From NCBI GenBank assembly GCA_021014325.1, contig CM037462.1, positions 6,108,318 to 6,172,317 of the forward strand: a DNA stretch of 64,000 nucleotides. The letters run 5' to 3'. Below are positions 1 to 12,100 of this stretch, piece after piece. The notes beneath the pieces were generated by a model. That model saw only the letters and a list, made by a program, of their open reading frames with translations, made no database searches and was not told the origin of the DNA. Positions within the stretch are counted from its first letter, which is position 1. The number at the start of each line of letters is the position of its first letter. The DNA is from Plazaster borealis. Taxonomy: Eukaryota; Echinodermata; Asteroidea; Forcipulatida; Labidiasteridae. A program made the position numbers and the translations under genes.

Positions 1-255
1 AGTAACTCACCAAGAGACCATATCACCCCCATTGTATATAGTAACTCAACCAGAAACCCTTTCACCCTATTTGAGTAACTCACCAAAGACCCTATCACCC
101 CATTGTAGTAACTCACCGAAGACCCTATACCACCCCTTATAGTAACTCACCCAGAGACCCTATCACCCCAGTGTAGTAACTCACCCAGACACCCTATCAC
201 CCCATTGTAGTAACTCACCCATACACCCTTTCACCTCTTGTAGTAACTCACCCGG
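1..255. repeat. 34-bp minisatellite, first block
   Basis: About seven to eight degenerate copies of a roughly 34-bp unit with the core agtaactcaccc-agagaccc-tatcacccc-attg. Individual copies vary by small indels and substitutions. The array resumes at about 690, so a second repeat block (256-690) interrupts it. Confidence 0.9.
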
Positions 256-690
256 AATAAACAAAATACGACTTAATTTGGGGTTTAAAAGAAAACTTTA
301 CTAGAGCAGGATTTGAGCCTGGCGTAACTAGGGGGGGGATTGTCCGGAACTCGAACCCACAAGCTGCTAATCATTAACACCAGGGCTTGAAGTCCGGTGC
401 TATTTACAGCTCGTCCACACGCCATACCCAGTGACCCACGTCCAAACCTCCCCTCCCAAGTTCCCAGAATGCACCAGAGAGTAGTGCCATCTTCAATTTG
501 TTCACAGGGCCCTCGAGCTGGGGTCTCGATCGCCATGCCACTACAGCTTCCACTGCCTATACTCGCATTGTTTTGAATACCCCCCCCCCCATGCCAAAAA
601 CCCTATTGTGCATGACAATACATACTTTTTGACGCGACTCTAAAGGGACATCAATCGTAAATATTGACGTCAATATTTATGACAAATTTT
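256..690. repeat. Segmental repeat block, copy 1 (shorter)
   Basis: This block is repeated at about 1,675-2,340 with high identity (shared runs around gctcgtccacacgccatacc and ttgacgtcaatatttatgac). Copy 1 lacks about 230 bp present in copy 2 between the gagcctgg and ggcgtaactagg anchors. No gene is visible; short open frames here look fortuitous. Confidence 0.85.
335..430 (-). repeat. tRNA-derived SINE-like head
   Basis: Read on the minus strand, this stretch holds a B-box-like ggttcgagttcc and a weak A-box-like region about 60 bp upstream, as in the tRNA-like head of a SINE. A second copy lies at about 1,993-2,095 in the same orientation. It does not fold into a convincing functional tRNA by eye. 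Confidence 0.4.
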
Positions 691-1680
691 TCGACTCACC
701 CAGAGACACTATCACCCCATTATAGTAACTCACCAAGAGACCCTACCACCCCATTGTAGTAACTCACCTAGAGACACTCTCACCCCTAGTAGTAACTCAC
801 CAATGGTCCCTATCTCCCCATTGTAGTAACTCATCCAGAGACCCTATCTCCGCATTGTAGTAACTCACCCAGAGACACTATCTCCCCATTGTAGTAACTC
901 ACCCAGAGACACTATCGCCCCATTGTAGTAACTCACCCAGAGACCCTATCACCCCATTGTAGTAACTCACGAGAGAACCTTTCACCCCATTGTAGTAACT
1001 CACGAGAGAACCTTTCACCCCATTGTAGTAACTCACCCAGAGACTGTATCACCCCTAGTAGTAACTCACCCAAAGACCATATCACAACATTGTAGTAACT
1101 CACCCAGAGACCCTATTACCTCCATTGTAGTAACTCACCCAGAGACTGTATCACCCCTAGTAGTAACTCACCCACAGACCATATCACAACATTGTAGTAA
1201 CTCACCCAGAGACCCTATCACCCCATTGTAGTAACTCACCAAGAGACCCTATCTCCCCATTGTAGTAACTCACCCAGAGACTGTATCACCCCTAGTAGTA
1301 ACTCACCCAAAGACCATATCACAACATTGTAGTAACTCACCCAGAGACACTATCGCCCCATTGTAGTAACTCACCCAGAGACCCTATCTCCCCATTGTAG
1401 TAACTCACCCAGAGACACTATCTCCCCATTGTAGTAACTCACCCAGAGACACTATCGCCCCATTGTAGTAACTCACCCAGAGACTCTATCACCCCATTGT
1501 AGTAACTCACCCAGAAACCCTATCACCATATTGTAGTAACTCACCAAAGACCCTATCACCCCATTGTAGTAACTCACCGGAGACCCTATACCACCCCTTA
1601 TAGTAACTCATCCAGAGACCTATCACCCCCTTGTAGTAACTCACCCATAGACCCTTTCACCTCTTGTAGTAACTCACCCG
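691..1680. repeat. 34-bp minisatellite, main block
   Basis: About 29-30 tandem copies of the same unit as the array at 1-255. Some copies form a higher-order pattern: a variant ending gactgtatcacccctagtag recurs at about 1,040, 1,143 and 1,275 next to an atatcacaacattg variant, which suggests multi-unit duplications within the array. Confidence 0.92.
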
Positions 1681-2340
1681 GAATGAAAAAAAACACGAAT
1701 TAATTTTGGGTTTAAAAGAAATATTTACTGGAGCAGGATTTGAGCCTGGACTCCAAATAACACAATTCTGCAATTTCAGCCTAAATGAAATCATCTAGTG
1801 GAGGTAGCTGGACCACATGCAGAATCGTTCGGAATTTTTTAATCTTTGTTCAATTCACCGTTGCAAAAATACGTCGGTACTGGCAATATTGCTGACAAAG
1901 TTTTGTAGCAAAGGTCGATGATCAAAAATGTAACAACTGGATTCATGGTGGAAGGTGAACAGCAGACTACACTGACAGTGGCGTAACTAGGGGGGGATTG
2001 ATGTCCGGAACTCGAACCCACAAGCTGCTAATCACAAACACCAGGGCTTGAAGTCCGGTGCTATTTACAGCTCGTCCACACGCCATACCCAGTGACCCAA
2101 CCCTCTCCTCCCAAGTTCTCAGAATGCACCAGAGAGTAGAGCCATCTTCAATTTGTTCACAGGGCCCTGGGCTGGGGTCCCGATCGCCATGCCACTACAG
2201 CTTCCACTGCCTATACTCGCATTGTTTTGAATACCCCCCCCCCCTCGTGCCAAAAACCCTATTGTGCATGACAATACAAAATTTTGACGTGGCTCTAAAG
2301 GGACATCAAACGTAAATATTGACGTCAATATTTATGACAA
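1675..2340. repeat. Segmental repeat block, copy 2 (longer)
   Basis: Second copy of the block at 256-690, again directly following the minisatellite. It carries about 230 bp (roughly 1,755-1,980) that are absent from copy 1. The palindromic sequence aatattgacgtcaatattta lies near its end in both copies. Confidence 0.85.
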
Positions 2341-3086
2341 ATAAATATTGTTCGATTTGTGCCCCAAGTCGTGACGCAAGCCGTGAATTTTTTCATGAAT
2401 TTTGACGTCATTATTTTTGTTTGATTTTTTCATAAATTTATCTCACATTGGTTATGCACGCAAATTTCTAAATCAGGTACCCCCTATACTACCCAACCCA
2501 TTAATATTTCAATACGGCCCTACGGCAGTGCAGAAAAACACGCGAACCTTGAACTAGGAAACAGGAAAGTAATATATAATGCTAATTTGCACAGTAACTA
2601 CGGTGTTCACACAAACAGGGAATTGGGTCTATGTTTAGCTTTTCTAAACTGCAATTTTTCATCTATGTTGCTATGCTACAATTAGCTAAGGTTGACAAGT
2701 TAGCGCTCAAATTATGTTGTCAGTGTTGATTAAATACTTAGTATATGAAAGGCACTATGACAAAGATAGGCAGGCGCTGCAAGGTGCCAAACAACATTTA
2801 AATTTACTCAGCTGTTTTCTCAGAAATGATTCAATAAAATTCTCTAGATCTTTCATAGCTTCGTTTGTATCTATGCATGTTATGAACCTCGTTAAATATT
2901 GGCTTATTTCCAGGAACGTCATCATTAGTAGGAAGTGAATTAAACCGTGTGAAAACAACCATCGTGTTAAGAAATAATTGTTAAAATATTTCGTATGCAG
3001 TTCTTGACGGAAAAGATTACGGTGCATAATTAGCAACCTTTATGTCAAATTGTCTTTTAATAATGCTTATTGTGTTATTCTTATAG
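2341..3086. other. Upstream region of the receptor gene
   Basis: AT-rich spacer between the repeat block and the first recognised coding exon. A stretch ending ttcttatag at 3,086 could be a 3' splice site just before the start codon, which would place the promoter and 5'UTR exon further upstream. I see no clear TATA box or other gene. Confidence 0.4.
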
Positions 3087-3088
3087 AT

Positions 3089-3197
3089 ATGAAGAAAAAA
3101 CGAGCTCATAGTTTTATCGATTCTGGTTGTTTTCTTGCTGCTATCTATAGGATGTTGCTTGTTGTGATCCTTTCCAGTACACTGCGTACATCTACAG
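3089..3197 (+). CDS. Receptor PTP exon 1: signal peptide
   Basis: Starts MKKKRAHSF and contains a hydrophobic core [11 protein letters not shown] typical of a signal peptide, ending at a good donor (acag/gtaaga) in phase 1. An in-frame ATG at 3,050 would add 13 residues before the basic run; I prefer 3,089 because the lysine-rich start followed by a hydrophobic core is the usual layout. A 5'UTR exon upstream is possible. Confidence 0.6.
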
Positions 3198-6100
3198 GTA
3201 AGAAGCTGAACCGTATAATTTATAAACTTCCATAACAAGGGAACAGAAAAGTACATGATAGTAACCAAAATGTACAAAGTAACTACGGTATCACCCCGAA
3301 AAAGAATTGGGTTTAAGCTTTTCGAAACTGTATGTTTATCTATGTCGCTTTATGCTACAAAAAAATGTAAGGCTGCAAAGTTAGTGCTCTAGTTATGTTG
3401 TGTTGATTTTAAAATATAAATTATATGAAAGGGCGCTAATCGGCGACCGTCACTTTTTGAATAGTTTTCCTTTCATCAACAATTCACATACATGTTTGAT
3501 AGATTAATACGTGTTTCCAAGTATTTTGTTTTATTAATCTGTATTTTAGTTATTTATTTTATTTTATACTTGTTTTGCAACCGATTAGGTAGTTTACTTC
3601 CACTTTCAAAGGTCCAGAGGACGCTTTGACAGTAATTTCGATACAAACGTTTACATTTCAAATTTGTAGGAGCTGGACCAGATTTCACCTGCTTCAATCT
3701 TAGGCCATTTGTCGCTGATGAAGAAAACACTTTTATTGGAGGTTACAAGAGTGGCAATGACACACATGCAGTAGTCTCCTTCGACCGTACACTGGACACA
3801 GGCAGTGGCGTTAATCTACCCACTACGGGCGAAGTTAACAAACATAGTTCTGCTTCTGCGCTACTTTTTCAAATGCCTGCAAACATTGGTGCAGAAAGGT
3901 TCGGCGTTTATGACTGTATCTTTACCAGGCAACAAGATACTGTAAGGATAACAACAACCGTTATGCGCAAGGATGGTAAGTCGCAATAGTTGTCCATATT
4001 TCAAAAAATGCACCAATAGAAGATTTGTTTTTAATTATCAAATACTGATGAGAATATAAATTTTAAAATTAAAAGCACCGTTAAATTGAATTGGTTTTAA
4101 AATTGTTTATTTATTCATTTTTTGTTATTAAAATGGATAGCCAACGGTACTTTTAGACCGCTCTATGAATAATTGTCGTGATTCAAGTGAGCTTAACTCG
4201 TGAGTAATTTGATTCGCTTTTAGAAACCACTAACATTGGTATCCTCTTTGAAATATTATTTAAGATCTCTATCATAACACTAAGCTTTTTTGATATTCAG
4301 GGATTGTCAATACATTGTGTTACTAAGAGATTGTTCAGTTTATTATTGAATTTATTTTAGACAAATTAGGTAATATCTTTCCAAACATGAACGCCATCTT
4401 TAAAATGTTAACTTGTTTTCTTTCTTTTGCTGATCACGATAGTTCCATTGTATTATACTATTTATTGCAAAGTAATGTGTATTTTCCGCAAGTAACCATC
4501 GTTCCATTTTCTTGCCCAGTTTGATCTTATAATGGCCGACGTTTCTGCTTTATCCTTCCAATCTTGTGCTCGATACGTCCTCCCAAAACACACAAACTAG
4601 TCTGATGCATGCGAGCCCGTGATGCGATAACTAGTACACTGCAAAAACTGGGATGTTAAAATTGACACCACTGTTTGTCACATGTAGATACCAAAAAAAT
4701 AATCAAAATTTACACCATAGGGTGTTAAAATTACACCAATTTCTGCCAACACAATTACATTGGTGTTACTTTAACACCATATGATGTCAATTTTTATTCT
4801 CTCTTGGGTATCTATAGGTGACAACATTCATGGTGATATAAAACCCCGTTTTTGCAGTGTTATAGTGTGTATGTGACGGCAGAGCACGCAAAGAGTAGCG
4901 GGACAAACATTAAAGAGGGTAGTTTTGACCAGAATCGACTCAAATAACACCTTGAAACCAGACAGTTCGGAAAATACTCTTGGAAGTGATTCGGTAACGA
5001 TCTCAATCTCGGTCCTATATTATTATTAGCTTATTATTGATTGTAGGTGATGTATCTCCAGCCTCATCCACCTTGACTACGAGTACTGGAGAGGATGTAA
5101 CATTGACAATGACACAGTTATATAACGGTCCATCAACTGAGCTTATTATTGATTGTAGGTGATGTATCTCCAGCCTCCTCCACCTTGACTACGAGTGCTG
5201 GAGAGGATGTAACATCGACAATGACACAGTTATATAACGGTCCATCAACTGAGCTTATTATTGATTGTAGGTGACGTATCTCCAGCCTCATCCACCTTGA
5301 CTACGAGTGCTGGAGAGGATGTAACATTGATAATGACACAGTTATATAACGGTCCATCAACTGAGCTTATTATTGATTGTAGGTGATGTATCTCCAGCCT
5401 CATCCACCTTGACTACGAGTGCTGGAGAGGATGTAACATTGACAATGACATAGTTATATAACGGTCCATCAACTGAGCTTATTATTGATTGTAGGTGATG
5501 TATCTCCAGCCTCATCCACCTTGACTACGAGTGCTGGAGAGGATGTAATGCTGGAGAGGATGTAATTTTGACAATGACATAGTTATATAACGGATCACCG
5601 AATGAGCTTATTATTGATTGTAGGTGATGTATCTCCAGCCTCATCCACCTTGACTACGAGTGCTGGAGAGGATGTAACATTAACAATGACACAGTTATAT
5701 AACGGATCACCGAATGAGCTTATTATTGATTGTAGGTGACGTATCTCCAGCCTCATCCACCTTGACTACGAGTGCTGGAGAGGATGTAACATTGACAATG
5801 ACATAGTTATATAACGGTCCATCAACTGAGCTTATTATTGATTGTAGGTGACGTATCTCCAGCCTCATCCACCTTGACTACGAGTGCTGGAGAGGATGTA
5901 ACATTGACAATGACATAGTTATATAACGGTCCATCAACTGAGCTTATTATTGATTGTAGGTGATGTATCTCCAGCCTCATCCACCTTGACTACGAGTGCT
6001 GGAGAGGATGTAACATTGATAATGACACAGTTATATAACGGTCCATCAACTGAGCTTATTATTGATTGTAGGTGATGTATCTCCAGCCTCCTCCACCTTG

Positions 6101-9100
6101 ACTACGAGTGCTGGAGAGGATGTAACATTGACAATGACATAGTTATATAACGGTCCATCAACTGAGCTTATTATTGATTGTAGGTGATGTATCTCCAGCC
6201 TCATCCACCTTGGCTACGAGTGCTGGAGAGGATGTAGCATTGACAATGACACAGTTATATAACGGTCCATCAACTGAGCTTATTATTGATTGTAGGTGAC
6301 GTATCTCCAGCCTCATCCACCTTGACTACGAGTGCTGGAGAGGATGTAACATTAACAATGACACAGTTATATAACGGTCCATCAACTGAGCTTATTATTG
6401 ATTGTAGGTGATGTATCTCCAGCCTCATCCACCTTGACTACGAGTGCTGGAGAGGATGTAACCTTGACAATGACACAGTTATATAACGGATCACCGAATG
6501 AGCTTCGATGGAGACACGATGGTGTTGACGTCACTGCATGGAATGGCCAATCAAGCATCAGTATCCCTAATGTCCAACTTAATCATGCTGGTATCTATGA
6601 ATGCTTCGTAGATGGTAGACATCACCTACAGAGCCATGCACTCATGAAACTCATTGTCAGAGGTAATGTCACTCATGGTGGGTGATTCGTGCATGTTGTA
6701 TCAATAGGTAACCCTGACTCATTGGAACATGTACAAACATTGATTCCAGGTACAACTTTTCATGAACCCTAAGATAAATTTCAAAAAATACTATGTTGCT
6801 CAAACATGATTTTCATATTCATACAGGTAATATTTTACTTCAGGCCACATTAAGCGGATAATGGAAGGTACTTTCAGCTTCTTGTAAACAGTGTCGAACA
6901 TCTCCAAAAAAAGTGAATTATTTGCACAAATTGTGCTGGGATATTAAGTCACAGGGTAATATGGCTAACCAAAGAAAGTAATGAACGTTCCTCGTGAGAA
7001 TTCCCCTTACCCCACCACCACCACCACAAAAACACATTAGCAATACATATTGACACACGAATCGCAGCCGATAAGGACACATTTAACAAATGTCATTAAC
7101 TTTGTACCGTATTGTTTCTTTTGTAAAAACAGCTTGTTCACAAGATAGGTGGGGATCCTCATGTGACAATAGATGTCCAATGTGTTACAATGGTGGAGTA
7201 TGTCATGACAAGACAGGAGAATGTATCTGTGCACCAGGATTCAGTGGTACACAATGTCAGACATGTAAGTCCACGAAGGACACTCTGCATGTTTGTACTT
7301 ATGTTTCATATTTGTAGGGGTCTTTTGAACCATTTAACCATGACACATTAGAGCGGATATTATTTTATAATAATTATGTAACCGTGTATTGCAGATTCAA
7401 TGATCTGACAGACCATCCGATCACGAGGGAAATAGGTCTCTGTGATCGGGCGGGAGCTCTGTGTTGGCTAATGTTCAATCCCTATATTATTACAAGGTTT
7501 TATTCTCAAATTTTAAATGAAACACTATTCCATATTGTCCTTGCATCTTCGTTGCTATAACCTTCACAAAATATTACATACAACTTGAGGAAGACAATAC
7601 GTTTCAATACTTACATACTTACATGAATTATTAATACGTTCTACCAACTGAGCTATCTAGCCCTAATTATTAAAAATTTACCCAGTCAGTTTCCCTTGTG
7701 GTTTATTACCGGGTACTTGATATTTGAATACAAGTCGCATCCCCTGATGTTATCTCTGCTGCCGCTTCCAAGGTTGTATCGTAAACTTGGGTGTGACCAT
7801 TGGCTATATTCTGCAGTTACAGGTTGAATGGCTTCTGATTGGCATCCCCGAACAAAGTTAATGACCGCCAACATTAGGGCTAGATAGCTCAGTTGGTAGA
7901 GCGACTATCTACAAGTTCATTCAGAGGTCGCAGGTTCAAGTCCCACGTTTGTCAAATTGTGTTCAACCCAAAATTAGTTAAAATTGATAAAATGATCAAC
8001 TATTTAACTGTCATCGAGGAACCATTTCCTTTGTTTCATTGCAGTACATGGAAAGAATTGTTTTGGTCAAGACTGCGGTATAGCATGCTCCGTCACCAGT
8101 GTTGGATGTATGGGAGTAATGATGTGCCCTCCGGATCCTTTCGGCTGCACATGCGCTGCTGGCTACAAAGGCCTTAAGTGCGCAGAAGGTATAGGGATAC
8201 ATATTTTCTTTAGCCGATATCAGGGCTCCCAATAATGTGATTATGACTTTGATTTCCCTTTTCTCCGCAAATAGAGTGTCCAGATGGCTACTTTGGGGCT
8301 AACTGTGGGCTTCAGTGTCATTGTGATGACGGTGCAATTTGTGACAAAGGACATGGTAGATGCCTTAGTGGTGTACAGTGTGCATCAGGTTACGCTGGAG
8401 AAAACTGTCAAGGTGGGTTTGATGTTTGAATTAGTTTTGGTGTATGTCAACCTGATACCTCGTGTGCGGAATTCTTCTGTCTAGGAGACGACACCTGGAC
8501 ATTCTCTCACCCGATTGTCTGTATCATTGGTGTGTTAATGATTGTTGTGCTTTCAGTATTGTGTGTCTACCCTTGTTGTATTATGAACATTTGTACGTTT
8601 ATATTATTCCAGAAGTTCAAATTTAATTTATAGTGAATATTTTTTTCTAAGAATGTCCTGATGGGTTATTTGGAGCTATGTGCACCAAGGAGTGTCATTG
8701 TGAAGGTGGTGAGATTTGTGACAAAGTTACCGGTACATGCCCGGATGGTGTCGGATGTCAACAAGGCTACAGAGGTGTAAACTGCCAAAGTAAGTATACC
8801 ACCGTAAGACCAATAATCCTTTAAGACTGTGGTCTTATATAGAGCTGTCATTCCTTTGATAGTGAGAAATTACCTCTTTCTCAAGAGGGAGTCGTTTCAT
8901 ACAATGTTTTATACTATTAACAGCTCTCCGTTGCTTGTTACCAAGTAAGTTGTTATGGTAATATTTGTTTTGAGTCATTACCAAATGTGTACGATACCTT
9001 TAAGATTATGGTCTTACATAGAGCTGTCATTCCTTTGATAGTGCAGTTGGTGACAAACATAACGGTAGATGCCGAGATGACATTATGTGTCAACCGGCTA

Positions 9101-12100
9101 CAGGAGATAAGTGGAAATAGTTTCCGTCCAATTAATTATTCAAATGATGCGCTTTAGTTCGTGAAGAGTTTCGTGACTAGGGTAATTGTAGATTCATGTA
9201 CAAAATGTAAACTGCCAAAGAAGTAAAAATGCCTGCCACAGCTGATTATTTTCTTTTAGCTCAAATGTCAGGATTTGTACCACTTAGAATACTTGTCTAT
9301 AGTTTAATAAAGCAGTCCTAAAAATTTGTTTGTCAAAGGTGATCCTCGTCAGTTCTATTTTTTCGGCTGCTGCGACATGTTTTTACTTGTTCCAACGCCA
9401 AAAATGATAAGTCTCCCAACGACTGAACCTATCGGCCTTTATAAGCCCCACTTCCTCCACGGGCATCATTATGCATGGTGTTGCCGTACCATTATTTAAA
9501 TTAGTCTCCGCCATGCATACCGTACATAGCCTCATATCCTTCACGACATTAGTCATTTTTGTGATTCAATTTAGATTTGTGTATTCTTCTACAGATTCCT
9601 GTCTCTATGGCATGATTGGACTCAAACCCAACTGCAGTGATTGCCATGGTAATGATAAATACATAACACGCCAAACAACAAGCTGATATACGCACTTTTC
9701 TTTTAAAGGGATTGTATACGTTTGGTAATTGGAACCCACTGTTTGTTTTAATCCCATATAGTTGTAGATAGCATAAAACTAACCTGTACCAATTTGTTTT
9801 CAAAACGTGGTAGCGTTTTTTAGATGTTGCCGAAAATCTGGAACGGTTACATCCACGCAGGAAGAATAATCTGCAATTGGAATACACAATCTTGGAAACG
9901 TTACTGCAGTAACGATTCTCATATTCAAATTTTGGGGGGATAACAAGTGATATCTTTTTTTCTTTAACCATAGGTCTTCGAATTGAAAAGTTTCTTAAAA
10001 TGCATTACTATCCAAAGCTGCTGCACTTCTTACCAAGTAAGTTTTTATTGCCATTAATTTTCAGAGCCATTACTAAACGTATACAGACCCTTTAAACGAG
10101 ATATTACCTGTAGTCAAAATGTGGAGGTTTTTATTAGGAAAGTTAAAATAAATATTGTTTTAAATGTTCCGCGATTTTTCCCTCATGTGATACACCAGTT
10201 ACTCGCTAATGAATTATTTTCTTCAGTTCCAGTTAAAGTTAGAAATTTGTCCATCTCTGGACCCGCTATTCGCAGGAGAGTGCATTGGGGAGCCCCCCAA
10301 AACAAATGCCCTGTTATTGATTATGAAGTCCAGTTTCAACTAGTCATGCGAGATCACTGCCAAATGGTGAACGGTGTATATGAAACTGCATTCAATACAA
10401 CAGCTACAGAGTTATCGACACTGGATTTAGCCTCATATCTACACGCCTACTCCAGCTACAATGTCCGTGTACTTGCGAGGAATGAAGCGGGACATTCTGA
10501 ACCTCTAGATGGTAGTCATTCTTTTACAACACTCTATAAAGGTATCATTAATATTTAAGGAGTCAAATTCAATGACGCCATATTGAACAAAGAAGACTGC
10601 AAATTCTGACATAAATATATAACACGGAGAATGACGAGCTTAATATTATTGTCGTCTTTGTCTGCTTTGGACATCGAAAAATGAATGTGTAACACGCTTG
10701 TTTGGCAAAATTGTATAATTATCGGATCAACCAATGGGAAATTGGCCACACATAATAATAATAATAATAATAATAAGACTTGTAATGCGCACATATCCAC
10801 CCTGCTGGGTGTTCAAGGCGCAGTAAAAAAACAAAAAAAAAAAAAAAAAAAAAAACAAAAAGAAAAACAAAACAGAACAAACAAAAGTCAAAAAAAAAAC
10901 CTGTGACATAAGATGAGTTTGAGAGAGAGATTTGATTTGTTTTTAACAGACAAGAGAAGAAATTAAGAGTAGAGAGTTCCAGATGCAGGCGCGCAGCTGA
11001 AAGAAAGACCTGTCACCCCCCCCATGAGTGTCGAGACTTGGGTTCATGAGGAGAATGGAACTTGATGAGAAGATTCCTTGATGGAGTGTAAACTTAGTAG
11101 TTCAGAAATATAGTGGGGAGCCTTGCCATTAAGTGCTTTGTGGACAATGAGCAGGAGAGATGGGGGGGGTGTAACTTCAGGTATAGGGAGTTTATTAACA
11201 GTTCTACGGCACCAGCTTTTTACTCAGGTAGTTTAGTAAACAGTGCTGCTGTGATTTAAAAAAAAAAGGCCAAGCTGCAATGTAAATTTACAGGAAGGCA
11301 GAGTTGGCACGTGTGGATGGGGGGCAGAATGAGACTGAGCTTGTTACGGAGTAGGAGTTTGCAGAGTTTGGGACTAGCTTCGCTTAGTTTGAGTTATTTT
11401 CAGCTTCAGGGCCGGGGATTTACAGCAATGTCACCGAAGATCACACAATTTCCAAATGAAAAGTGGCTGGAATTGTCATAATATGACACAGGGCGTTTCA
11501 AATATTTTCGATGCTGGATGAATCCTAGCTGTAGATGGGCGAACAATGTCCATGGACTGTTAAATCACACAGCGAGCACGAATTGCCTAAAATCTGTGCA
11601 TACACACAAATAACTACATACATACACTACATTCTCCGAGTTGTATTTACCCATGGTGTTCCATAGAGGACAGCTTCCGTCGTGCTGCATCCGCATATGT
11701 ATTGGATCTCCGATCATGAATTAAACCTTGCTGAATCCCTCGCATAGGTGCCCCCCCCCGTCCCCACCGTCACAACTCCGACGGGCAACTCACAACCACG
11801 ACGCCCAACTCAGATCTACGACGGACCAACTCAGAACTAGAACCAACTTACAACCAAGACGCACTGAATTAATCTGAATTACAACAGACCAACTAAGAAT
11901 TATGAAGGACCAACTCACAACTCCGACCACGACGGAGGTTGTCCTTTATGGAATCACCATGTTTATATGGACGTCATAACCAATGTTGGTCTATCTTACA
12001 GGCTCACATGAATTTAAAAACATGCATTTATGGATGTGGCCAGCCAATGGGTTGAATAAGTTTGAATATTGTCGTTTTCATGATACAGTGTTAATGTGTT

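Noticed and set aside
1..1680. CRISPR-like array because of regular short repeats.
   Set aside because: The units are head-to-tail copies without unique spacers, in an intron-rich animal genome; this is a minisatellite.
9974..10036. A 63-nt phase-1 exon-like stretch ([17 protein letters not shown]) with good splice sites between the short linker exon and the first FN3 exon.
   Set aside because: It lies wholly inside the MITE at 9,703-10,095; the matching part of the inverted copy at 30,151-30,542 shows that the splice-like ends are element sequence. The peptide has no family resemblance.
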